Positions 55,996 to 64,000 of a stretch of 64,000 nt of DNA are shown piece by piece. The stretch spans positions 150,230,501 to 150,294,500 of the forward strand of contig CM075670.1 of NCBI GenBank assembly GCA_037962975.1, read 5' to 3'. The notes beneath the pieces are model-generated. The model was not told where the DNA came from, ran no database searches, and saw only the letters and a program-made list of their open reading frames with translations. The position numbers and the translations under genes are program-made. The stretch comes from Clitoria ternatea. Taxonomy: Eukaryota; Streptophyta; Magnoliopsida; Fabales; Fabaceae. Positions within the stretch are counted from its first letter, which is position 1, and every line of letters begins with the position of its first letter.

Positions 55996-57205
55996 CCGAC
56001 TCAGAATGCTTAAATCCCACTCAAAATGTTAAAATCCGACTCAAAAATGCTGAATTCCGACTCAAAATGACCAAATCCGAGTGGGATGACTGAGAAAGGA
56101 CCAAATCCGAGTGGAATTACTCAGAATGGAGCAAATCCGAGTGGAATATTGCACTGTTGAAGGTAAATCCGAGTGGAATGGCTCATAATGGAACCTTTCC
56201 GAGTGGAATAATTCAGAATGGAGCATTGCCGAGTGGAATACTTCACTGTTGGAGCCAAATCCGAGTTGAAAGTTCCCTGTCAAAGCCATTCCGAGTGATA
56301 AATGGCTGAGGTTCAATGCTGAAATGGAATGAGTCTCGGTTGGAGGAGATTCCGAGTGGAAGCTTCCTCGACTGCGTCTATTCCGAGTGAAAAAGGGGAC
56401 TGACGTTGAATAGATGCTGTCCAAAGCTATTCTCCGAGTGAAAGGCTTGCTGATTGAAGTGAATCCGAGTGGGAGCTTTCTGATTTGCAACCAATCCGAG
56501 CAAAAAGCTGTTCCAAGTGAATGGATTCCGAGCAGAAAAAGCCACTGAATGAATAAGTACTGAATAAGGAGGAATCCGAGTGGTTTCATTTGGAGAAAAT
56601 GGCATTCTCAAGCAGAACAAAGCATTTCCGAGTAATTCTTAGCAAGGAAGGAAAAATCCAACCGGAAATGAATCACACTCGGGCAGACTCTCAAGTTTCA
56701 CACTGAGCCCGAGTGAGAAGTCTCCAAGGAAAGCACATCCGAGTGAGTTGGCTCAGAAAGATGCATTTTCAAGCAAAGCAAGGCTCGGACATAAGAAGAA
56801 ATTCAATCAGTCAAATTTCAACCCTTCTAGTGCAAGTTCCTGAGTAAAAGTGAAGGCCATTCCGAGTGATTTGATTGACGACTAAAGTCAATTCCGAGTG
56901 GAAATCAACTCGGACTCCCGAATGAAGGTGTGATTTTACCATTTGAATGTGACCGAGTGTATTCCTGAGAAATCCGAGCAAGGTCTCTCTCCGAGTGGTT
57001 CAAATTCCATAGACATAGCCGAGTGAAACAGTGAGCAGACTTCCCAATCCTGAGTGAGCCACTTTCCAGGCGGTTCCGAGTCACCTTTTAAACAGTTCCG
57101 AGTGAATCACTTTTCACTCGGTTTCGATTCACTCTGCAATCAGTTCCGAATGAACTCCATGAACCTGAGCCGAGTGAATGGTTTCAGTCGGTTCCGAGTC
57201 CTTCT
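55996..57205. repeat. Array of CCGAGTGGAA-type motifs in the Athila-2 LTR
   Basis: About 25 exact CCGAGT plus variants. The first motif positions (at the CC) are 55996, 56016, 56036, 56057, 56077, 56107, 56137, 56169, 56199, 56229, 56261, 56291, 56352, 56383, 56434 and 56465, i.e. distances 20, 20, 21, 20, 30, 30, 32, 30, 30, 32, 30, 61, 31, 51, 31. The early copies read ATTCCGACTC, later ones ATCCGAGTGG. Confidence 0.9.
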
Positions 57206-58039
57206 GCATTCAATTCTGACTGAATGGCTCAATCAGGAGTTACTCTTCAGTCACTCTTCACTCGTCCTTTCATCCAGCTTCATCACCGATCGGTTCTTCT
57301 CCAAACACCGACTCCTTCCGTCTCCTCTCCTTTCAAAACCGACTTACACTCCATCACTCCAACACCGGATCAAATGCACACCGGATCAACTCCAACTCTC
57401 CAGCAACCCAAACACCATCCCTTCAAACCAATACCGACCGGCTTTCTCCTAAACACCGTCCCATTCCCTCTCTTCTATCCGCTGTCCCTTTCCTCTCCAT
57501 CACCCACACTGTATTCCTTCCTCATATATCAACACAGCTCTCCACCTCACCTAAGACACCGTCTCCCTTTCTTCTTCTAATCCATACCACACACCGTCCT
57601 CTCCTTTCCATCCACAACACCGCCCAGCAACTCACTCAACACAACACCGCCCAGACTCTTCTCTCCAACCAACACCGTCCAGCAATACTCTCCACACCGC
57701 CCAGCAACCCACTCAACACTTTCCTCTCCACACCGTACAGATCTCCATCCAACAGCAACTCCTCTCCACGATGTCCAGTTTGCACCCACACCGTCCAACA
57801 CTCAGCAAACCACCCTCCAGCAAGCTTTCACTCGGATTTGTGGGAAAATAACATTTTTCCACTCGGAATTTCATCATTCTGCACCAATCATCACTAAAAT
57901 CCAAGCACCGAATTATTAGAAATATTAAAATATACAAATTGGAAACAAGTTGGCACAGCTGGAACTCACATGCACCGAAAGTTTCTTCCACTTGCAATTT
58001 GAACGCGCTTTCATAGCTGGAATCCTCCATCCATTTGCC

Positions 58040-58047
58040 TATAAAAG
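58040..58047 (+). promoter_or_regulatory. TATA box of Athila-2 LTR
   Basis: TATAAAAG in the context TTGCCTATAAAAGCAGCAGC, a strong plant TATA box. It is followed about 40 bases later by a long pyrimidine-rich leader; transcription would start near 58070-58080, defining U3/R. Confidence 0.7.
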
Positions 58048-58083
58048 CAGCAGCAACCCATCAGCAAAATCAATCATCTCTTC

Positions 58084-58310
58084 CCATCAATTACCATCAG
58101 CTTCGTTCCAATTCTTCTCTTCTTTCTCTTTTCTTTGTTTCCTTTTCCGCTTCTCTTTTCTTTCTTTTCTTTCTTTTCTTTCTTTTTCTTCTTCGTTTTT
58201 CTTCTCCTTTTCTTTTCTTTTTCTTTCGTTTTATTTCTCTTATTTTCTTTCTCTGTCCCGTTTCCATTTTTTCTTTTACTTTCTTTTTCTTTATTTTATT
58301 TTAAGAGTTG
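58084..58310 (+). repeat. Pyrimidine-rich (TTTCTTT) tract in the Athila-2 LTR leader
   Basis: About 220 bases almost purely C and T on the plus strand (TTTCTTTTCTTTC and variants), just downstream of the TATA box. Long open frames here rich in Phe, Ser and Leu are a by-product of the base composition. Confidence 0.85.
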
Positions 58311-59225
58311 TGAATTGTAAAAGTGAGTTATTTAAATTTGTAATTGGTGGAGAAATTATTGGAACAAGGAATTACAGTGGTAAATTATTCTGAGCTTTTG
58401 GAGAAACCCGTAAGTCTTTATTTTTTTACCATGTCTTGTATGTTTTATTTTTCCATTATTTATATGAATTTGAATTATTTCATGAGTAGCTAAATTAATT
58501 ATTTTGGGATAAAGGGGGTATGATAATATTTTATTGTTAATATTATTTTGACTTGGAATTAAATAAATTTCTATTTTCCATTTAGTTTAAAAAAATGCTC
58601 AATGCTTTAGTGATTCCTAACAAGAACCTAAATGATAAAACTGTATACTTGCGGGTATATTAGTAAGTTTAGGTAATAAATAGAATCGAGAGATTTATTT
58701 TTACCGGAAAGCTTTGAACTAAACCTAAGATTTTTGAAATGCTTTTTGTGACCTCGGTAAAACTGTGAAAGTAATCAAAATTCTTTTGAGGAAATAAAAG
58801 GGATTTTCATAAAACGATAATGGGCCTTTCTGAGGATTACGCAGCGCTTTCCATAGGTTAGGTACATTAATAGGATTCCGAGAGGAACATATTAATTAGC
58901 TTTTGGAAAATTCGCCTTGGAAAACTTAATTTGATTCTTATTTATGAAAAGTTAAAATTCATTAACATAAAATAGAGTCTTAATCCCCCGAAACCCCAAG
59001 ATATTCTCAACTCTGATTTTTAAGTGTCAAGTAAATTTTATTTTTATATTAATTCGTATTCTGTGTAACTTTAATTTGTGCTTTATTTTATAAAAATCTT
59101 AAAAATCAATTGTGTGGATAATTAAATTTCAATATGCTGGTACTTTGAACACAGTCCCTGTGGAGAACGATAATCTTTTATATTACGCGACATAACCCGT
59201 GCGCTTATGGGCCCTGTCAAGTTTT

Positions 59226-59243
59226 TGGCGCCGTTGCCGGGGA
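59226..59243 (+). other. Primer binding site of Athila-2 (tRNA-Asp)
   Basis: TGGCGCCGTTGCCGGGGA, the perfect Athila-type primer site, six bases after the LTR end at 59219. Confidence 0.95.
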
Positions 59244-59418
59244 CTGTTGTCCCTCAAATATCGGCAATATTGAAATTCGATTAGATCATACTTGTTAATA
59301 TTTTTATTGTTATTTTTATTTTTATTTTCTTTGTAATTTTGTATTTTGTTCTATATTTTGTGTATCTGTTGTTTTATTTTTGTAATTGTTTGTTTTATTT
59401 GTCATTTATTTTCTATTT

Positions 59419-61980
59419 ATGCGACGAAGCCGTAGTGTCGATCTAAACTTAGGATTTGACCCTGAGATAGAACGTACCCTTAGAGCTTTGAGAAAACAAC
59501 AAAAACAACAAAAACAACAAAAAGAAAAACAAATGGTAGACCAACACAGACCCTTAAGAGATTTTGCCGCTCGAAGCACTAATGGAAGAGGATCCAGCAT
59601 CCTTAGACCCACAGTGGAGGCTAATAATTTTGAATTGAAGCCTTCACTACTCTCAATGGTTCAACAGAACCAATTCGGAGGATTACCCTCCGAAGATCCA
59701 AATCTTCACCTTCAAATCTTTCTTGAATACTATGACACCCTGAAGATGAACGGAGCCACCAATGATGCCATTTGCTTAAGACTTTTCCCTTTCTCCTTAA
59801 GAGATAAAGCGAGAGCGTGGTTATACTCTCTTCCTGAAGGATCCATCACGACTTGGGAACAATTGTCCAGTGCTTTTATCAATAAATGGTACCCAAGAAA
59901 CAAGACCGATATGCTGAGAAAACAAATCATAAATTTTTCACAAAGAGATGATGAATCCTTATATGAAGCCTGGGAAAGATACAGAGAGATGTTGAGAGAA
60001 TGTCCTCACCATGGGATAGAAAGGTGGTTGACAATCCATATTTTCTATAATGGACTAACTTCCACACAAAAGATCTCTTTAGATGCTGCAGCTGGAGGAG
60101 CCTTCATGAGTAAAAATGTTGATGAAGCTGAGAACCAGATCGAAGAAATAGCTCAAAACACTCACCAATGGAACTCTGAGAGAGGATTACCTTCTAAAAC
60201 ACCAGGTAAGTACTCTGTTGATGCTCTTTCCTTACTTTCTGCCAAAGTTGAAGCATTAACATTAAAACTTGATAAAATAGGGTCAACAGGTGCTACTAAT
60301 ATTGTTTGTGAAGTTTGTGGTGTTTCAGGACATGGAGCTACAAATTGCAATTTAGTAATGACTCCTAATCAAGAACAAGAAATGCATCAGGTGGATGCTA
60401 TTGGAAACTATGGTGGAAATTATCAAGGTAACTACAGACCTCCACAAGGTCCACCTGGCTTCCAAAATAGGCCACCTCAATTCCAAAGTAACTACAAACC
60501 TCAACAAGGAACCTATATTCCACAAAAATCAAAGCTAGAATCCTTGATGGAGACATTTGTAGCTACTCAACTTAAACAAAATGATGAATTCTCTGATGCA
60601 ATAAAAAACTTGGCTTCAAAAGTGGACTCTCTTGCCACTCACAACAAAATACTGGAAAATCAAATTGCCCAACAAGCCTCCTATTCTCAAAGAGCACCGG
60701 GAACATTTCCTGGGAAACCAGAGGCTGGACCATCTAACCAAACCATGGCTGTCACTCTTAGGAGTGGTACTCAATACGATTGGCCAGTAGACAAGACTAC
60801 AAAGGAGGAAAAGAAAGTCGATGAATCTTCATCTCATCCCGTAATTGAAGAAGAGAAACCACAAGAAAAGAAGGAGGAGGTTAAGCCATATCAACCTCCC
60901 ATTCCATTTCCTCAGCGCTTAGCCAAAGCAAAGTTGGACAAACAATTTGGAAAGTTTCTTGATGTTTTAAAGAAATTATATATTAATATTCCCTTCACAG
61001 ATGCTTTACAGCAAATGCCCACATATGCAAAGTTCCTGAAAGACATTCTGTCCAACAAAAGAAGACTGGAGGAAGATGGTACAGTTGCACTTACTGAAGA
61101 GTGCAGTGCTCTAATTCAAAAGAAACTTCCACCCAAGCTCCAAGACCCAGGTAGTTTCTCTATTCCTTGCATGATTGGTGACATGAATATAGATAAAGCA
61201 TTATGTGATTTAGGAGCGAGTATGAGTTTAATGCCATTATCTATTGCTGAAAAGTTAGGATTGGATGAACTAAAACCTACTAGGATGTCTTTACAATTGG
61301 CTGATAGATCTGTAAAATATCCTGTAGGAATTTTAGAGGATGTTCCTATTAACATAGGAAAATTTTTTATACCTGCTGACTTTGTTGTGCTTGAAATGGA
61401 CGAAGATTCTTTGATTCCTATCATTTTAGGCAGACCATTTTTAGCAACTGCAGGTGCTGTGATCGATGTCAAGAATGGTAAGTTGTCTCTAACTGTTGGA
61501 GACCAAAAGGTTGATTTCAACTTGAAAAATGTTTTAGAAAAACCTTATAATGATGTTTGCTGTACTGTGGATTTTGTCGAACAAGTGGTGAAGGAAACAA
61601 CCCTTCCTAATGACCCACTTGAAACTATTTTCATGATTAAGCTGACAGAAACATCTGATTGCTCTGAGGCCCCATATGATACTGAGGTCATGTGTGACAA
61701 AGTGGTAAGCCCCAATGTGGAATTAAAACCTTTACCAGCTTCTTTAAGGTATGAGTTTCTTGGCCCTAATTTCACATATCCTGTGATTATTAATGCTGAA
61801 TTGAATCCATCTGAAACTGAAAAACTTTTGAAACAACTTAGGTTGTATAGAAAGGTAATAGGTTATACAATGGATGATATCAAAGGGATTAGCCCTTCTC
61901 TTTGTATGCACAGGATTACTGTAGAAGATGAAAGTAGGCCCACAGTAGAACCACTTAGGAGATTAAATCCTAAAATGTAA
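59419..61980 (+). CDS. Athila-2 gag-protease and start of RT, ended by a nonsense codon
   Basis: I take the ATG at 59419 (MRRSRSVDLNL); the in-frame ATG at 59386 adds only eleven hydrophobic codons from the AT-rich leader. 853 codons. Residues about 85-210: retrotransposon-gag domain ('RLFPFSLRDKARAWLYSLPE', 'FINKWYPRNKTDML', 'YNGLTSTQKISLDAAAGG'). About 297-311: zinc knuckle CEVCGVSGHGATNC. About 330-370: Pro/Gln/Asn-rich. About 590-680: protease with 'ALCDLGASMSLMPLSIAEKL' and 'IPIILGRPFL'. About 770-853: start of RT ('YTMDDIKGISPSLCMHRI', 'RRLNPKM'). TAA at 61978-61980 interrupts what should be one gag-pol; the same frame continues at 61981. Relatives often have Gln or Lys there, so a single base change explains it. 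Confidence 0.93.
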   Translation: MRRSRSVDLNLGFDPEIERTLRALRKQQKQQKQQKEKQMVDQHRPLRDFAARSTNGRGSSILRPTVEANNFELKPSLLSMVQQNQFGGLPSEDPNLHLQIFLEYYDTLKMNGATNDAICLRLFPFSLRDKARAWLYSLPEGSITTWEQLSSAFINKWYPRNKTDMLRKQIINFSQRDDESLYEAWERYREMLRECPHHGIERWLTIHIFYNGLTSTQKISLDAAAGGAFMSKNVDEAENQIEEIAQNTHQWNSERGLPSKTPGKYSVDALSLLSAKVEALTLKLDKIGSTGATNIVCEVCGVSGHGATNCNLVMTPNQEQEMHQVDAIGNYGGNYQGNYRPPQGPPGFQNRPPQFQSNYKPQQGTYIPQKSKLESLMETFVATQLKQNDEFSDAIKNLASKVDSLATHNKILENQIAQQASYSQRAPGTFPGKPEAGPSNQTMAVTLRSGTQYDWPVDKTTKEEKKVDESSSHPVIEEEKPQEKKEEVKPYQPPIPFPQRLAKAKLDKQFGKFLDVLKKLYINIPFTDALQQMPTYAKFLKDILSNKRRLEEDGTVALTEECSALIQKKLPPKLQDPGSFSIPCMIGDMNIDKALCDLGASMSLMPLSIAEKLGLDELKPTRMSLQLADRSVKYPVGILEDVPINIGKFFIPADFVVLEMDEDSLIPIILGRPFLATAGAVIDVKNGKLSLTVGDQKVDFNLKNVLEKPYNDVCCTVDFVEQVVKETTLPNDPLETIFMIKLTETSDCSEAPYDTEVMCDKVVSPNVELKPLPASLRYEFLGPNFTYPVIINAELNPSETEKLLKQLRLYRKVIGYTMDDIKGISPSLCMHRITVEDESRPTVEPLRRLNPKM

Positions 61981-64000
61981 GAAGTGGTTAAAAAGGAAAT
62001 TTTGAAATTGCTTGATGCTGGAGTCATATATCCTGTTGATAGTAGTAAATGGGTAAGTCCTGTCCATGTGGTACCTAAAAAAGAGGGAATAACTGTGATT
62101 GAAAATGATAAACATAACTTGATTCCTACTAGGATTGTCTCTAGTTGGCGCATGTGCATTGACTATAGGAAGTTAAATAGCGCCATGAAAAAAGATCATT
62201 TTCCCCTCCCTTTTATTGATCAGATGCTTGAAAGACTTGTGAAACACTCTTATTTCTGTTATTTGGATGGGTATTCAGGTTTTCATCAAATTCCCATTCA
62301 TCCATCTGATCAAGAAAAGACTACCTTCACTTGCCCTTATGGGACTTATGCTTACAGACGTATGCCTTTTGGTTTATGTAATGCACCTGCGACTTTTCAA
62401 AGGTGTATGCAAGCAATTTTTTCTGATCTTATTAAAAATGTGATGGAAGTCTTTATGGATGATTTTTCAGTGCATGGTTTGGATTTTGATAATTGTTTAA
62501 CAAATTTGTGCCAAGTCTTGCAGCGTTGTGAAGAAACCAATTTGGTTCTAAATTGGGAAAAATGCCATTTTATGGTAAGAGAAGGCATAGTTCTTGGACA
62601 CCTGGTGTTTGAGAGAGGTATAGAAGTTGATAAGGCTAAAGTGGAAGTGATTGAAAAATTGCCTCCACCCACAAATGTGAAAGGTATTCGGAGTTTTCTT
62701 GGACATGCAGGGTTTTACCATAGGTTCATTAAAGATTTCTCCAAGATCACAAAGCCTCTTACAACTCTTCTGGGTAAGGATGTTCCTTTCAATTTTGATT
62801 CATCTTGTATGGAAGCTTTTTGCAGGATTAAGCAAGCTCTAATCTCTGCCCCCATCGTGCAACCACCTGATTGGAAACTCCCATTTGAGCTGATGTGCGA
62901 TGCATGTGATTACGCAGTGGGGGCTGTGTTGGGGCAAAGAAAGGATAAAAAGCTCCATGTAATTCATTATGCCAGCCGGACGCTAGATGATGCTCAGGTA
63001 AATTATGCCACAACTGAAAAAGAATTGTTAGCTATTGTCTTTACTTTTGATAAATTTAGATCTTACTTGGTAGGTTCACATGTTACTGTTTACACTGACC
63101 ACTCTGCCATTAAGTATCTATTGAATAAAAAGGAGGCAAAGCCTAGATTAATTAGGTGGATTCTAATATTGCAAGAATTTGACTTGGAAATTAAGGACAA
63201 GAAGGGTACCGAGAACTTGGTCGCTGACCACCTATCTAGGTTGACATCTGAAAAAGAAGAAACAGATAATATTCCCATCAATGAATCTTTTCCAGATGAA
63301 CAACTCTTGAATCTTAGTATCCAACGTGTTCCTTGGTATGCTGATTTTGTAAATTTTCTTGCATGTGGTATCTTACCTCCTGATCTTAGCTTTCAGCAAA
63401 GGAAAAAGTTTTATGCAGATGTCAAGCATTATTATTGGGATAAACCACTCCTTTTCAAGCAATGTGCAGATGGTATGATTCAGAGATGTGTTTCACAAGA
63501 TGATGTCCATGCTATCTTGGATCATTGCCATTCTCTTTCCTGTGGAGGGCACATGAGCACCTCCAAGACAGCTGCTAAAATATTGCAAGCTGGGTTCTAT
63601 TGGCCAAATATTTTTAAGGATGTACGTAAGTATGTTCTAACTTGTGATGCTCGCCAAAGAACAGGTAACATTGGTAAGAGACAAGAAATGCCATTGAATA
63701 CCATTTTAGAAGTTGAATTGTTTGATGTATGGGGTGTTGATTTTATGGGACCTTTTCCTTCCTCTTTTGGAAATCAGTTCATATTAGTGGCAGTTGACTA
63801 TGTGTCAAAATGGGTGGAAGCCATTGCTTCACCCCATTCTGATGCTAAGACTGTTATTAAACTTTTCAAGAAAATAATATTTCCAAGGTTTGGGGTCCCA
63901 AAATGTGTTATAAGTGATGGAGGGTCTCATTTTATTGAGAAAACTTTTCAGACCCTTCTAAAGAAATATGGAGTTAAGCATAAGGTTGCTACACCTTATC
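61981..64000 (+). CDS. Athila-2 RT-RNase H-integrase, partial
   Basis: Continues in frame after the TAA to the window end with no further stop. RT: 'SSWRMCIDYRKLNS', 'CYLDGYSGFHQIP', 'MPFGLCNAPATFQR', 'EVFMDDFSVHG' (catalytic FMDD). RNase H: 'ELMCDACDYAVGAVLGQRKD', 'TTEKELLAIVFTFDKFRSY', 'YTDHSAIKYLLNKKEAKPRL', 'NLVADHLSRL'. Integrase: zinc finger H..H present ('HCHSLSCGGHMSTSKTA') but the second Cys of C-x2-C is Arg ('CDARQRTGN'); catalytic D in 'WGVDFMGPFP' and D in 'VISDGGSHF' present; the third residue is beyond the window. Confidence 0.93.

Larger units (their letters stand above)
55753..59219 (+). repeat. 5' LTR of Athila-2, 3.5 kb
   Basis: Long LTR with three zones: motif array CCGAGTGGAA (55990-57210), a C-rich zone with many ACCG/CACCG(T/C)C repeats (57270-57830; for example ACACCGTCC and ACACCGCCCAGCAA), then TATA box at 58040, a pyrimidine-rich leader and an AT-rich end. 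The small open frames in this zone have no family resemblance and change frame within repeats, so I do not call genes. Confidence 0.85.
55753..64000 (+). mobile_element. Athila-2: Athila Gypsy element, runs past the window end
   Basis: 5' LTR 55753-59219 starting TGATAAGTGC and ending GGGCCCTGTCA, perfect tRNA-Asp primer site at 59226, gag-protease from 59419 and RT-RNase H-integrase to the window edge. The proteins are related to Athila-1 (same block order, clearly different sequence) and the LTR is unrelated and twice as long. Only one nonsense codon is seen in about 4.5 kb of coding sequence, so this is the least decayed element here. The candidate left target duplication is CTTCT (55748-55752); the right copy is outside. 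Confidence 0.92.

Noticed and set aside
56062..56620. A 175-codon minus-strand open frame across the CCGAGTGGAA array
   Set aside because: Its repeated F-H-S-E-type residues simply translate the short DNA repeat; no homologous protein is recognised.
57224..58393. Several open frames of 100-150 codons in the Athila-2 LTR
   Set aside because: They lie in simple C-rich and pyrimidine-rich sequence, are rich in Ser/Phe/Leu/Thr/Pro, appear in several frames at once and have no recognisable domain.

Overview
This window is plant nuclear DNA made almost entirely of LTR retrotransposons nested inside one another. I see no host gene, tRNA gene, rRNA gene or CRISPR array. The mix of families (SIRE-lineage Copia with an env-like second reading frame, Calypso-like Athila Gypsy with tRNA-Asp primer sites, Tekay chromovirus, Tnt1-type Copia) and the LTR motifs TAATCGATTA and CGCTTAAGCG suggest a legume, perhaps a phaseoloid such as soybean or a relative. 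That assignment is inference from family resemblance.

Layout. (1) The outermost recognisable layer is a minus-strand Tnt1-type Copia element, now in three pieces (1-1607, about 41190-42392, 53545-about 55080). (2) A plus-strand SIRE-type Copia with an env-like frame ('SIRE-1', 1608-about 41165, 3' end lost) sits in it. (3) SIRE-1 is itself split by three insertions: a minus-strand SIRE-lineage Copia ('SIRE-2', 6669-15132, TSD ATGTT), a 4.0-kb solo LTR related to Tekay LTRs (16197-20239, TSD GACTA) and a plus-strand Athila Gypsy element ('Athila-1', 22133-40642, TSD AACAC). (4) Athila-1 is split by another minus-strand SIRE-lineage element ('SIRE-3', 29638-35203, TSD CGTGA). (5) The outer Copia is also split by a minus-strand Tekay element (42393-53544, TSD AATTC). 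(6) On the right a fragment of a Tekay-like LTR (55076-55752) is followed by a second Athila element ('Athila-2', 55753 to beyond the window) with a 3.5-kb LTR and a nearly open gag-pol. The five complete insertions each keep identical 5-bp target-site duplications, so the order of events can be read directly.

Coding state. Nearly all reading frames are broken by stops, frameshifts or deletions. The best preserved are SIRE-3 gag (31764-33422), Athila-1 RT-RNaseH-integrase (26374-28929) and Athila-2 gag-pol (59419-64000, one nonsense codon).

The most striking pattern is not a gene. LTRs or non-coding parts of five elements carry arrays of a different short, mostly palindromic motif (TAATCGATTA, GAATCGATTC, CGCTTAAGCG/CGCTCAAGCG, CCGAGTGGAA), and the copies are spaced at about 20-22, 30-32, 41-42, 50-52 and 61 bp, i.e. 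near whole numbers of DNA helical turns. A second notable point is a probable spliced leader intron just after the gag start codon of the outer Copia element. Percent identities and ages were not computed; statements about similarity are by eye.
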